From Oxytricha trifallax (Eukaryota > Ciliophora > Spirotrichea > Sporadotrichida > Oxytrichidae), in assembly GCA_000711775.1 (NCBI GenBank), contig ARYC01000667.1, positions 1 to 64,000 of the forward strand: a stretch of DNA of 64,000 nt. Reading direction: 5' to 3'. Positions 25,090 to 36,435 of this stretch are shown in pieces. The position numbers were made by a program, and so were the translations under genes. The first letter of the stretch is position 1, and each line of letters opens with the position of its first letter. The notes below the pieces were generated by a model. It saw nothing but the letters and a program-made list of their open reading frames with translations, did no database searches and was not told the origin of the DNA.

Positions 25090-26383
25090 ATAGTATATTG
25101 ATTAAAATTTGATACAATTATCAGAAATTATTTAATAATCAAAGATTAATTCATACTATTTTAATTTTAATCACTTTTAAATATATTAAAAAGCACGTAT
25201 CTCAAAATGATCAAAAATTCGAGATAAGTGTCAAATAAATCTAATTTATAAATTAAGTTAACAATATATTTATTTAATTTAAATTACATTTGTAATAATT
25301 AGAAGTTCATAAATTAGGTAATAATATAAATGCAAATTAAATAAATTATTCAATAGAAAAACTTAGTATTTTTAAAAATATTAGATATAATCAAGCGAAA
25401 TTTTAATTATCTGTTAGTTTACTAATTTCATTAATTTATGAACTTCTAATTATTACAAATGTAATTATATTATTAAATTAGAAAGTTATAAGGATAGGGT
25501 GACCCACAGGGGCCCGAGGCTGGAGACTTTCTAATAGAGCTTTCTACTACACTAAGGCCTGCTGAGGGTAGGCAGGGGGTTGCTGGGTTCACCGCATTAG
25601 GGGCCAGTCGGCGGGGTTCAATCTGTCAGATCCTAGACTCCTCGAGTCGTCTGCACGCTAAGGATTTCCCTGCATAGATGAGCTACCTGGCGTGAGTTCA
25701 GTTTCCTAGGTAATAGGGAGCTGGATGAAGGTGGTGCTCAACCTTCAAAAGTGAGACGATGAGAACCATAGAAGCCAACGATAATGATTTTTCTCCCACA
25801 CCAGGTCGGGTTAATGAGGCTACCACACCGAAAGGACAGAGACTACTATCTCAGCAGCGGTGGAACCTGGTAAGCGTTTTCTCCAGACTCCCCTTTAATT
25901 GTTTACAGGAAGCAGATCTCTACGAGCTCTGTGGGGGATACTCCTAGTTCGCTAGGCTCTTATCTCTGATTTTACATCTCGGTACAGGGAAATGTGGAAT
26001 GGGGGGCGAGGTGGTTTTTCGGAGTTTTCTAGTTCACGACTTGCCACGTCATTGATTGCCACGTCAACTCACTTCAGATACGTCTACGTCACGACTAAGA
26101 TTGATGGTTTGATTTTAGTATTAAACAGTGATATGTTAAATTTAATTTGAGATTACTCATTACTACTACTACAAATGTAATTTCAATTAAATAAATATAT
26201 TGTAACTTAATTTATAAATTAGATTTATTTGGCACGTATCTCGAAATTTTGATCATTTTGAGATACATGCTTTTTTAATATATATAAAAGTGATTAAAAT
26301 TAAAATAGTGTGAATAAATCTTTGATTATTAAATAATTTCTGATAATTGTATCAAATTTTAATCATTATACTATAATTGTGAA
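25090..26383. repeat. Composite inverted-repeat unit containing the right R1 copy
   Basis: Arms of about 215 bp (25090-25310 and 26165-26383) are inverted copies of each other (TATAGTATATTGATTAAAAT versus its complement; TCAGAAATTATTTAATAATC likewise). They enclose the R1 copy. A second, smaller inverted pair (25283-25320 and 25432-25467; core TAATAATTAGAAGTTCATAA) is nested on the left side. R1 may have landed in an older foldback element, or the whole may be one layered unit. The left R1 copy at 4437 lacks these outer arms. Confidence 0.7.
25480..26140 (+). repeat. R1 repeat, right copy (GC-rich)
   Basis: Inverted partner of 4437-5090. Begins near AAGGATAGGGTGACCC and ends ACGTCTACGTCACGAC plus the AT-rich tail reaching AACAGTGATATGTTAAA. 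A 62-codon frame at 25759-25947 is not conserved as an open frame in the left copy, so I do not call a protein. Confidence 0.75.
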
Positions 26384-26406
26384 GATTCCTACTTCCAAAG
26401 CTCCAA

Positions 26407-26904
26407 ATGGAAACTTTGCAGCAGTTTTTTCTCCAGAATATTGTGGCAACGTACATTATCCTAAAATATATAGAGGAAATTTACTTGTTTGATAAAATAC
26501 TAAACTTAGATTTATTGCCTGTGACATATACGCTAATATACTTATGCCTGGTGAATAAACTGGACTTCCATATATTGAAAGCCTATCCTCTAAAACTAAG
26601 GGATTCTTCAGTTTAGTCAACTAATTTGATGTTCCTTTCTGGGCCTAGAGACTTTAAGGAGATGTTTCAAACCCAGGCTAAACATATTATAGCTTCTTAC
26701 ATAAATATACCAATAACATAGCTTAATATATCTATGCAGCTTATACTAATTTTAAGTATTAAATATATATAAAACCCCATACTTATGTACACATAGAATT
26801 TATAAGTTGATAAAAAGTTTTAAATATCGATAAATAAGGATATTTAAAAGGACAGTATTTAACTTAATTTGAGGGAGCCGATCGAGAGAATGCAAGTACG
26901 GTGA
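26407..26904 (+). CDS. Unsupported 165-residue ORF spanning repeat R3
   Basis: METLQQFFLQNIVATYIIL opens a frame that stays open to TGA at 26902-26904 when TAA/TAG are Gln. The last third lies in repeat R3, which recurs inverted at 41412-41550, so this part is repeat-derived. No family recognised. It may be an accident of a TGA-poor AT-rich region. Confidence 0.2.
26765..26894 (+). repeat. Dispersed repeat R3, copy 1
   Basis: About 130 bp from TATAAAACCCCATA to GAGAGAATGCAA, containing GAGGGAGCCGATCG. It matches the reverse complement of 41412-41550 with scattered differences. Nature unknown; it could be the end of an element. Confidence 0.7.
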
Positions 26905-28096
26905 AGATTGAAAAAGTTCATGATTTTATTTCGAGGCTATACTTACCATACTTATAGAGTTTGAGATGATCATTAAGAATATGTGAGCTTTGTACTCCAT
27001 TGACCGATTAGTATAAAAGTTTTACCGTTCACAGTGTTTCTTAAGGGATGAGGTTACCTCCACATTTGAATTAACTTTGATTTTATTTATTAATAAATAC
27101 TACTTTATAAATTTAATTAATAATGGAAATAAAAATGTGATAAATCTGCGATGGTTATCGCAATTTCATTATTACACATGCAACTCACACACAATCTGTT
27201 AACTTCACTGCGTTTTGTGTAAATTTTGAAGAGCAACTCACGCTCTATCGATCCTTGTCTTTGATTATACGTAATTGCACATTTTTCATAATTTTCCTTA
27301 TAAACACTGCGCTAATTTTGTTCTCTAATGTTTGTTAGATCGGAATAGCATTATAGCTTCACTATTTAAGCACTTTTAAAATTTGGTAATTTTAATTAGC
27401 ATAAGCTAATTAAACTTACACTCTTTACAGAGTGCTTGTATACTCTATATTTAATTCACGCAAATGAAAAAGACAAGCAATTATTATGTTATTCGCTCCT
27501 AATTTATTCTTACTATGATCTGTATAAAAGTGCAATTATTTTGCTATTTTATTTAAGTGACATTTTTTATAATGAGCTAAATTTAATATAATTCAAATCA
27601 ATATACTTATTTCACTAAGTTTTAAACATATCGGCTAGTATCAATTTTATTCTCTTATTTAAATCTGATACAATGCAATATTTTTTACAATTTTTACTAA
27701 AATTAAAGATATGGGTTTTTAAATTTTTACTAGCTTACTTATTGATTGTTTTATTTTATAATAAAAAATTTAGAGCAATATAATTTATCATTTTATTTTT
27801 TCTTTTTAATTTTAGCAAAATCTATTTTTAAAATGAAGCAATTTATATATTAATACTCGTTATGTTTAGATATAAATTGAAATAATTCTTTTTTATTTTA
27901 TTTTATATATAAAAAAAGAAGGATAAAATAAATCAAATATGGAAAATAAAAAAATTGTTTTAGTTTTTAGTAAAGTTAAAGTTTAATTCATTTGGATGCT
28001 TAACTACTACTGTCGGTGTTGCATAAGCCTTTATATTAATATTTTAAAAAATCAATCACTTTATAGGTTATCTCTTCCCTCTTTTCTAATTTGAGT
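26905..28096. other. AT-rich intergenic region
   Basis: No sustained frame. The stretch 27600-27960 is very AT-rich and lies just downstream of the Q/N-rich gene, so it may hold its 3' end signals, but no specific motif is certain. Confidence 0.45.
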
Positions 28097-29479
28097 TCAT
28101 AAACTAATTTATAGTTTGCACACCAATTGTTGCCTCTGAGTCTGACTAAGTTGAATTTTCAGAAATGTCTTTTGAGATTTAGCTTTAGATATAGAGATTG
28201 CCTGTTTTCTTTTCTTTGTTACGAATTTGCAAAATGTGTGAGTTGATAATAAAGGAGTTGGACTAATATACTTGAGAGAGCCTAATTAAACTAGATTTTT
28301 TTATTACTATTCTGCTGATAAATTTCTCATTCCGAATTCGATGATTAAATTCTAGAGTTGTGGATTTTCAGAGCATTCTTTAAATTCATAGAGCTATTGT
28401 AAAATTTCGAGAACTGCTAAATCTGTATCCCTGTCATTTTGCTAGTAATTTTGGAATTCTGTAAAAAACATTAACATTTCCATTAAGTTTTCAATGATTT
28501 AATATTGATCGATTTCTTTAATATATTATTAAAGATCTGGAATTAGGAATTTCTTGATGTTTGAAATCTTATATATTTTGCTAGATAAAAAAAAATAGTA
28601 CTATTCATTTGAGACTTTTTAAAGACTAAAAATTCACTAGAAGTTACACCAAAGGTTTAGACAAGTACTTTTGGAAAAAATTTAAATTAAAGAAATTCTA
28701 CAAGTTACAATCCATTTAATTAGGATCTATAAGTTGAAACTTTGTTTTGCAATCGTATTTCATAACTCTAAACTTATTGAAATTACCTTTGTGAACTGCT
28801 GCAAGAGAGTTTTCAATGTCAAATGAGTAATTGAGTGATACTGCCTTTTCAATTTATTTCCTTAAATCAATCTGGAAGGATTTTTCTCTAAAAGCTCTAG
28901 AATATTATTTAAATTATTAAAACTTTAAGTATCTGATGAGCAAACAGTACCTTCATCGTATAAATTACCTTAAACTAAGTATCTTGAGTATTATCCATCA
29001 TTCTTAAGGATTATGTTAAATCCATGTCTAAAAATATAAGTAAGGTACTAAATATTATTGCTTAGTGAGTGTTGATGATTTTGAAAATAGTCTCCTTAGA
29101 AAGATATAACTGGAACTAGAAAATTATTCAATTAAGGAACAAATTAATTTGGTTATTAAGATTAATCATAATTTTGCTGTTGTAAAACAAGGGCTTGAAT
29201 TGCATAGTTATTTGCATTTTAGTTGAGCAAATTAGGGTTTATATTCAAATTTTGCAAGCCTAGAATTTGATTATTTTGCAAACTTTGATTTTAATTTGCT
29301 ATATAATATTGGCTTTTACCAATGTTGGAGAAGATTTTAGGGACCATTTAATTTTATGGTTTAAAAATTAAACTTTGCTAAGTTGATTACTGTTAGCTTG
29401 GCATTTAAGTTTTTGAATAATAGCAATTAAAGCAAAGAGCATTTTAATTACAACTCATTGGGGATTAACAAGCGTTCAT
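28097..29479 (-). CDS. Q/N-rich protein, intact three-exon gene
   Basis: ATG at 29479 begins MNACQSPMSC, and CFNC follows, a small Cys cluster suggesting a zinc-binding knuckle. A Gln/Asn-rich region follows (QNQSLQNNQILGLQNLN, LNQNANNYAIQALVLQQQNY). Two introns fit: 28895-28950 (or starting 28968) and 28581-28647. They bring three frames into one protein of about 413-419 residues ending at TGA 28097. The C-terminal third is helical and Leu-rich (IIENLMEMLMFFTEFQNY, DLAVLEILQQLYEFKECSEN), possibly armadillo/HEAT-like or an alpha-solenoid. No internal TGA or uncorrected frameshift was found, so it looks functional and free of IESs. Biological role unknown; AT-rich spacers flank it on both sides. 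Confidence 0.7.
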
Positions 29480-30960
29480 CAATAAACGTGTAGTTTAAAA
29501 AATTAAATTATAATTTATGATATTTTTAATTCAAAATATACTCATTTTTTAACTTTTATTCAAATAAATTAAAAAAAAGTTATTCTTACTATTTTTTTAG
29601 AATACTAAGTAAAAATCCATTTTATAATAAATAAAAAAAGAAATTTAATGCTTAATTTAGCATAGATAAGTTAATTTAGGGTGTAATTTATCTATTATAT
29701 TTATATTTTTCAATAAGTTCTATAAGAAAACTCCTTTATTTTTAATAATTAAATTAATTAGTTAACATTTATTTTATTAAGCATTTTATTTAAATTTAAG
29801 AATAAATAATTACTAAAACTAGTTAAAATCTTCAAAGCGAAAAACTTATTTGTTTTTTTTACTATGAATATTTTTCGTATTAATTTGATTTATTTTTCAA
29901 TATAAATGCATTTAACTTTAAGAACTCTAGCATTATATTTCAATGTATATTTTATTCTTTTTTATACTAAAATCTAACGAATTTACAATTTAATATTTAT
30001 CATTTTACTTTAGAAATATGTAATTTTAAATAAATCTAAATTAAAATTAAAGCAATAAATTTACAATAAATGTAACTAAAAATATAGAAATTATTTAAAT
30101 TTCAAGTCTCAATTATTTATTTCACTCTATAGGTAAAGATTCTTGTACTAAACAATTCAAACACTATCAATATATTCATTAACAAATCCATTTGTAAAAT
30201 TGGATTTAAGGCTTCTGCTAAAAAATAATTAGAACTGAGCCTTGCTAAAATGCATTTAATTATAATTAAATTAATTCCAAGCTTTTTCATATTTGCTGTT
30301 CACTAACATCTAAATTAAGTTACTAAAATTAAATTAACCTTGAATAAAGGCTTAAATTTAGTAAATTTCAGTTTCTATTTTTAGCTTTGAGTAATTAAAT
30401 TTAGCTGCCGTAATTCATAAAATTAAAATGGACCAAGTTTTTCAATGTAACATAATTTACATTTATCTCCAGGAATTTACTGTAGTTACTATAAATAAAT
30501 GGGCTATTCATAATAATGAAATTCTACCAGTTCGATTCGAATTCCCCTTGCTGAATTACTACCAGCATGAAACGATTTTATTATAAGTGATTTGACTTAA
30601 ATTTTATAAGGTTAAAGTTCTTAAAAACTGTTACTACTTTTCTTCTAAATAATTAATCTGAATTAAATTGGATTATAAAATCTTAATAAAAATTTATCAG
30701 TTGACTTACCTATATAAAACCCCAAAAACCCATGAGATAAGGTGGTTGTAGAAATTAAATTTAAATTTGAATATTTAATTAATTATTATAAATATTTGGT
30801 AGCTTGTTGATTTGTGATGGAAGCCCTTATATATATATATATATATATTAGTACCCTTGTTGATAAATGACTAGCTACCAAATTTTAAAACTGAGTATTT
30901 AAGACTTTTAATATATTAAATCATTCTTAAGTTTAATTCCTAACTGCCATTAATTGCGAC
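29480..30960. other. AT-rich intergenic region with AT microsatellite and hairpin
   Basis: No supported gene. A (TA)n run at 30828-30849 is enclosed by an inverted repeat, ATTTGGTAGCT near 30794-30804 and AGCTACCAAAT near 30873-30883, forming a potential hairpin. Nothing else seen. Confidence 0.5.
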
Positions 30961-31007
30961 TGCCATATTTCAGGCTAACTGACCATAGTGACTTGAGCGA
31001 CAGTAGC

Positions 31008-31748
31008 ATGTCTAAGCAGCTCTGGTGCAGCTGCCAGCCATCAAGGCAAATCTACTGGGTCTTTAACAGCCACAAGAAATGGGGAGAAGAAGGATAAGGC
31101 AGAGGCCTATTTGCCATTCACTGTAATACCGTTACTAGCATTGACATCGCGTGCCTCCTATAGAGAACCAGCGGCTTTGAAGGGTTTAATAGTCATGTGA
31201 CTCTCTCTGGCGATGCCTACTATGCTCGAAAGGCTCTGAGGAGCTGGAGGGTGAGTATTAGCGTTGTTCATCTGATTCCTTATAGCATTACAAGTGAGAT
31301 GGGCAAGATATTGCGAACACATTTTAGCTGAATCTACTCGTATTAATCACAAAGATTGCAATAGTAAGAGAGATGGAAGGCCTTGTATAGCCTGATACCC
31401 GAGGATAACTAAGCATTGACACTCCTGACATCTGAGCATGTTGCCTTTGGTGCGAAGATGTGACATTGCAGCTCTGAAGCACGAGAGTGGAAGGGATCCT
31501 CATTTGATGAGATGCTAAAGGGCTTACAGCTAGTAGGATAGTGCTTCAGGGATCCTTAGCCCAGCATACGACAAGAGATACATCTCCTTCGAAAGTCTAT
31601 ACAATCTAATAGGAAAGCGCTAAGGCTGATCTACTGTATCAGGGAAGAAATCAGATAACCACCAGAAGAAAGCGGCAAAGAGCTATAGGAAAGCATCTGC
31701 ATGCAAGAAGCGCGTGACTGTAGCCCGAGATTCAACTCAAAGAGATGA
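31008..31748 (+). CDS. GC-rich coding island, unknown protein with in-frame TGAs
   Basis: From ATG 31008 (MSKQLWCSCQPSRQIYWVF) one frame runs to 31748. It is interrupted only by TGA at 31329-31331 and 31461-31463. The three pieces read naturally: GDAYYARKALRSWRVSISVV, then ERWKALYSLIPEDNQALTLL, then IRQEIHLLRKSIQSNRKAL. GC content is clearly above the surroundings. No family recognised. Either a pseudogene, a gene whose segments are separated by undetected introns, or macronucleus-destined segments. The complementary strand has a longer TGA-free frame (31347-32379), but its Ser/Arg/Leu/Cys-rich product looks like a shadow; I cannot exclude it. Confidence 0.4.
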
Positions 31749-32521
31749 GTAAGGCGCCTGGTTGAAAGTCTATGATGCTCGTGTATCCCGGCTCCTGGGA
31801 TAGATATCTTGGTCGGAGACTCCATCTCCCTGCGCCTTTGCATGGTGAATCGCGTGGCAGCACTGGCGGCCCCCCATTCGAAGGTTCGCCCCTTACTTCG
31901 TCGGCAAAACCGAAAGTCCACAAATGCCTGAGTTCCCAATGTAAGTATTTTGACCATTTTCTGAGGTAGCCTATTAAACCCCTGCTGTAGGCTAGAGAGC
32001 AGATAGAGAACGGCAAACTGATGCTGAGGCTCTGCTCTTCCACTCCGCTGAGAAAGCAAAGGAGTCCCTAGTAGCTTCATCTTTAAGCATCCCCTTTTGA
32101 TCAGCTGCCTATCTGTCAACATTTGGACAAAAGTGTCAACATTCTGACATCGAGATCCTTAAGTGTAGAATGTGGTTACATGTTGAAGAGCCACGATCAG
32201 GAGCGAAGACCCCTAACTGAAAATGCCAGGCAAACAATAGGGAATGAAAGCTTGGCCATAAACTGCATTAGGGCTTGCAGTCTAAGCAGGGCAACTATAG
32301 CACTAGTAGGAATAACATGACATCTCTTTTGCCAATACTCTCAATGCCTCCACTCTTAGGTATCCTGCTATCCTCATAGAGTTCGCATGCTAAATTGCCT
32401 AATATAGTAATAAAGCTTGTGTATAAATATATTATCTCTCCTATATATATTTAGCTAATGGGTTTTGTTTTTGTATTTGATTTTCGTTTTCACTAATTTC
32501 AACATACTTTTATATATATTC

Positions 32522-34800
32522 TCAATAAAATTAAATCCTCTTACCATCTTTTTCTAAATGTAAAAAGATTTTTAAGAAGTTATCTTTATCGATGATAGCT
32601 AAAATAATTTAATCGATAAAGCTTTATTGTTTATCTTGCTCCTCCTTGTTTGAAGGTTCTGTAGAAATTGATTCTTGAGGCACCTAGTTTTATTGAAGAG
32701 AATTTTCCATTGCTTTTTATTGATTTTATAAAATTGATAATACTTAGTTATACTTGCGATCAAGTATAAGGTCTATTCCTGTCTAATCAACTATAAGCAA
32801 CTGCTTTGAACTATCTTTAGAAGTATTACTGAATAAGACTCGCTGCCATCTACCTTTGGTGTTGAGTCTGCCAATTCTACCAATGATTTATACTTAAGAT
32901 CTTTGTGAGAAAACATCAGCGATAATTGAATAGGAACCCCCATTTTAATTGATTTCATCATTTGTTTAGATGTCTGTTCCTCTTCCCTATGGTTCATTTA
33001 ACAAGTAAACACCATAATTCTTGCTTGCATACTTCATTAAATATCTGCCTCCAATGGCGGATTCAATTACAGCAGCCTAACCGTGGTTGAAACTTGTGAA
33101 ATCAAAATTGGATTTTAAAAAACCCTATTTAATAATGCTGTAATTTGCAGAAGCCACTATTATAACTGATGAAATACCTACTTAATCCTTTATGATTTCC
33201 TTGATTTTTTGTAAGTAATATTAGAAGCTCATCAACAAGTCTGGCAGCTAAGTTTTCTTATCTCCTTACAACTTAAGAAGTGTATGGAAAAATCACAGGT
33301 GTGGTGTTAGCAAAGCTAAGTTAAGACAATTTTCTTAGGTTTAAGAAAGAAAGCTTCCTGAATAACCAATAATACTTCTAGCTTGCTTGTAAAAATTTAG
33401 CTGGTTTATAATTTTATTACTGGTGGCATCGAATAAAATTCAGTATTCTTCAACAAGCACAATACTCTCGTGTCACACACTCATGAATTTAGGGCTCTTC
33501 ATTTGTTTCTTGAGTTGAGGTTGAGTAAAGAAATAAATGCCTGTGCTTTTTGAAAAGAATTTAAATTTTTAATTATTCAAAATCCATTGCACTAATACAC
33601 TTTTGAAGTCTCTCTTCACTAAGTGTTCATTCTTGCCAACAATTATTACAGATAGCTTAGTTTTAAAAGCTTTGAGAATGGATAACGCAACTCAATGTCA
33701 AATTGAATTAAATTGCTTAGTTTTAAGTTATCGCAGATATTTTTAATGCACAAAATTTGAGAACTATATAACTTAAAGGCTTGATTTTGCTGCAACTTTT
33801 CTAAGTCTACACTTGCACTTAATCTTTCATTTGCAGGCTTTTAATTAAAAGAGCTGACTAGTTAGTGCTTGGCATTTGCATTAGCAAAGAGTTTAAGTTA
33901 GTCTGCAATTATTTTATCAGAGAAGGCTTCCATATTTCTAGGTAAATGTAAACATTCTTTGAATTTCAGAGCAGTCTCCATTAAGGCAATTTTTTATAAT
34001 ATTGTTGCTTAGATTTACATTCTTTTCAATTTAAGCTTCAATGATTTGCTTTAGAAGCTTTTTGATTTGCTCTATCTTTCCAACCCACTGCGCGTCTCTG
34101 CTCTGCAATCTTTATTCTAGGCTTTTCATAAAGTGAACCATAGTATTTGAATCAATAACTACTTAATTCTGTAAGAATGTAGCCCTTGTTATTTAGATAT
34201 AATCTTTGAGAAAATCACCTGTAGGAGAGCAATTAAAGCGCAAATTCTCACAAAGTACTCAGAATATTCAACAGGAATATCTCTGATTAAGTGCAAGCCA
34301 CAGCCTTGCTTTAGTAGAGTGATGAAGGGTACTATTAAAATGAAGAATGAGGAAGGTATTAGTCTTTACATTTGAAAGTCAATTTAGAATAATTACCAAG
34401 TCTAACACATAAGCTGTATAATATAAGGGTTAGATTGATCAAGTTTTTACTCTTGAGCAAGCTATTTTGTGAGGGCTGCAACTGTATTAAAGAATACATA
34501 GTTTGCCAAGCCTAGAGCTTGTCTCGTATTGGGTGAGCGTACTAATAATAAGATTGAATCTTGTATTAATTAGTCCTCGACTTCTACAGTTTCTCCCATA
34601 TAATAACCAAGAGCAGTTAAAAAGATACGAGGCTTTGAATCTAAATCTAAATGTACATTGCCCCTAGTAAATCCACTAGCAGAGAAAAAAAGTTCTAGTA
34701 AATTTATTGATCGTTCACGTTCTCAAAATTGTTTAGGAAGGAGAATTGTGATTGACTGTTTCTCGTAACTATTTCTAGCAAAATGCAAGACCTTTAATAT
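32522..34800 (-). pseudogene. SecA-like helicase-domain protein, broken
   Basis: The 3' part carries a SecA-type helicase signature: NEPQGRGTDIQTNDE, NGGSYSIIADVFSQRSQ and VQIIGRIGRLNTKG, matching the family pattern GRGTDI...GG.xVI...R..QxxGRxGR. Upstream are IVLVEEY and ILFDATSN (DExx-like region) and SIIGYSGSF. The 5' half (LLELFFSASGFTRGN, RSPNTRQALGLANYVFFNTV) is helical and unassigned. Breaks: in-frame TGA at about 34725, 33475, 33442 and 33295, and three 1-nt frame changes (near 34240; an A-run near 33995; near 33690). From 33475 to 32522 the frame is otherwise continuous. I infer a decaying gene rather than transport-type SecA; ciliate SecA-like proteins are of unknown function. Confidence 0.6.
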
Positions 34801-34904
34801 TGATGAAATACAATTGAATCGGGAAAATGTGAAAATTCAAATTCAAAATTAATTTAATTTAATATAACTGCTCATTCACTTTGCGTTTTGTCTTATATGC
34901 GAAA

Positions 34905-35235
34905 AGTGGTCAAACTGCTACTTAACATAACTAAATGGTCAATTTTATTATCATTTGTGGTCAAAATCGTTATGCATCATTGGGAACATCTCTAAAGTGA
35001 ACAGAGTACATGATTTGAATCAAAGTGACCAGAATAGGTGTCAAAATTTCAAAAAATCGCAGTTTTAAGTCTGAATTTAATGTCATGAGTTATTTTTTGC
35101 AAATATGCGGTGACCAAGCTAAATTTGGAGTAGAGTGGTCAAAAAATTTGAAAATCGTTGTTGCTGGTCAATTTTGTGAAAAATTCGGTGGTCATAAAGT
35201 TCAAGACTGCAGCAGTACCTGCTAATCGATGCTGG
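34905..35235. repeat. Cluster of TGGTCA hexamers
   Basis: TGGTCA occurs at 34907, 34936, 34958, about 35134, 35164, 35190 and 35229; its complement TGACCA occurs at about 35027 and 35111. Chance would give about one such hexamer per 2 kb over both strands. It lies upstream of the minus-strand helicase-like gene. A binding-site array or an eroded tandem repeat are both possible. Confidence 0.45.
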
Positions 35236-35239
35236 TCAG

Positions 35240-36430
35240 AAAAATCAAGCAGAAGTTGCGAATTTTCTAGTTTTTGTTAAATTCCTATCAAACTGGATAT
35301 CATGATGTTCAGTGCATCTCATCTCTCATCGACCCATTAAAATGTTGAAATTTATGATTTTAAACCAATTTTTGTCCATTTATAGCCTCTGCTATTGAAC
35401 TCCTGGTGTTCACCTTGAGTGTATAGTAATTTGGTATATAGAGTTATTTTGACCAGTATTTGATGCAACTCGTATAAAATTCAAGCTTGTATGAGCAGAC
35501 TAATGAAAACTGTGATTTCGGGTAATACACATGCATTTATAGATTGAATTTAAGTGCAGTATTAATAAAAGTAGTAAGAGCAGCAGTAATAGCAGGGGTA
35601 GTAATAATGACAATGCATTAGATTTATGCGCTTATAGAAATTTCAATGTATAATGCAATTCTTGTTTTTGAGTAGAATCAGTCAAATTAAATGTAGAATT
35701 GGGAATATTCAATTTCTAAATATATGACGAATTATATAATAAGTCATTTTTTAATTATTATTATAATTAATTTTTAAAATTTTGTTTGATTTATATTAAT
35801 ATATATTTAAAATGGGCGCAAGTGGTAAATTTATATATTTTTACTACTTGAGCCCAGTTTTTATATTAATAATTTATTTATTAATTTCTAATTATTTTAT
35901 TTTTATAAATTTATTTAAAAATGCAATTTCTTTTATGATAAAATGAAACTTTATTTATTCATTTTTTTTTATTTTAGTTTTATATTTTATTTTTTACTTA
36001 GAAATATTATAATTTTAAAGATTTGTTACTTTATTTAGAATTTTATTGGAAAATTACTCATGTTATTATTTAGGAGTTTATAAAACTTAACTTTGATCAA
36101 AAGCAAACTTAATATCTAATTCAAACTTAATTGAACATTTTTATAGATATAAATTTAATATTTTTATATAATTAATGGAGTTATTAATATTATAAAATAA
36201 AATATTTTTGCTTATTTTTTTTCACAATAATAATAAATTCTTATTTAAATAAAGCATATTTTTAATTTAAAACGTTTAAAATATCACAAGTTAGTATAAA
36301 ATAAATTTCTTTGTATTTAAGGATTTTCATAATCTAGATTTTTCCACTATTTTGACTGAATCTTATACAAAGCCATACCTCAAAGTATGTATCCATTTCT
36401 TAATGATGAATGCCTAAAGTCCCCGAACAT
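35240..36430. other. AT-rich spacer with one hairpin
   Basis: No supported gene. At 35808-35860 an imperfect inverted repeat (AAATGGGCGCAAGTGGTAAA against TTTACTACTTGAGCCCAGTTT) could form a hairpin with a short AT loop. Confidence 0.5.
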
Positions 36431-36435
36431 CATCA

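Noticed and set aside
25759..25947. 62-codon ORF inside the right R1 repeat
   Set aside because: Not conserved as an open frame in the left R1 copy.
30828..30849. The TA repeat as a telomere or origin
   Set aside because: A simple microsatellite in AT-rich sequence with only a modest surrounding hairpin; nothing telomeric.
31631..32122. 163-codon minus-strand ORF (standard code) as the main gene
   Set aside because: Its Ser/Arg/Cys/Leu-rich product looks like the antisense shadow of the plus-strand frame, and ORFs in a GC-rich stretch are expected by chance; kept only as an alternative.
34905..35235. ORF 35025-35225 as a gene
   Set aside because: It lies inside the TGGTCA hexamer cluster and its product merely reflects the repeated sequence.
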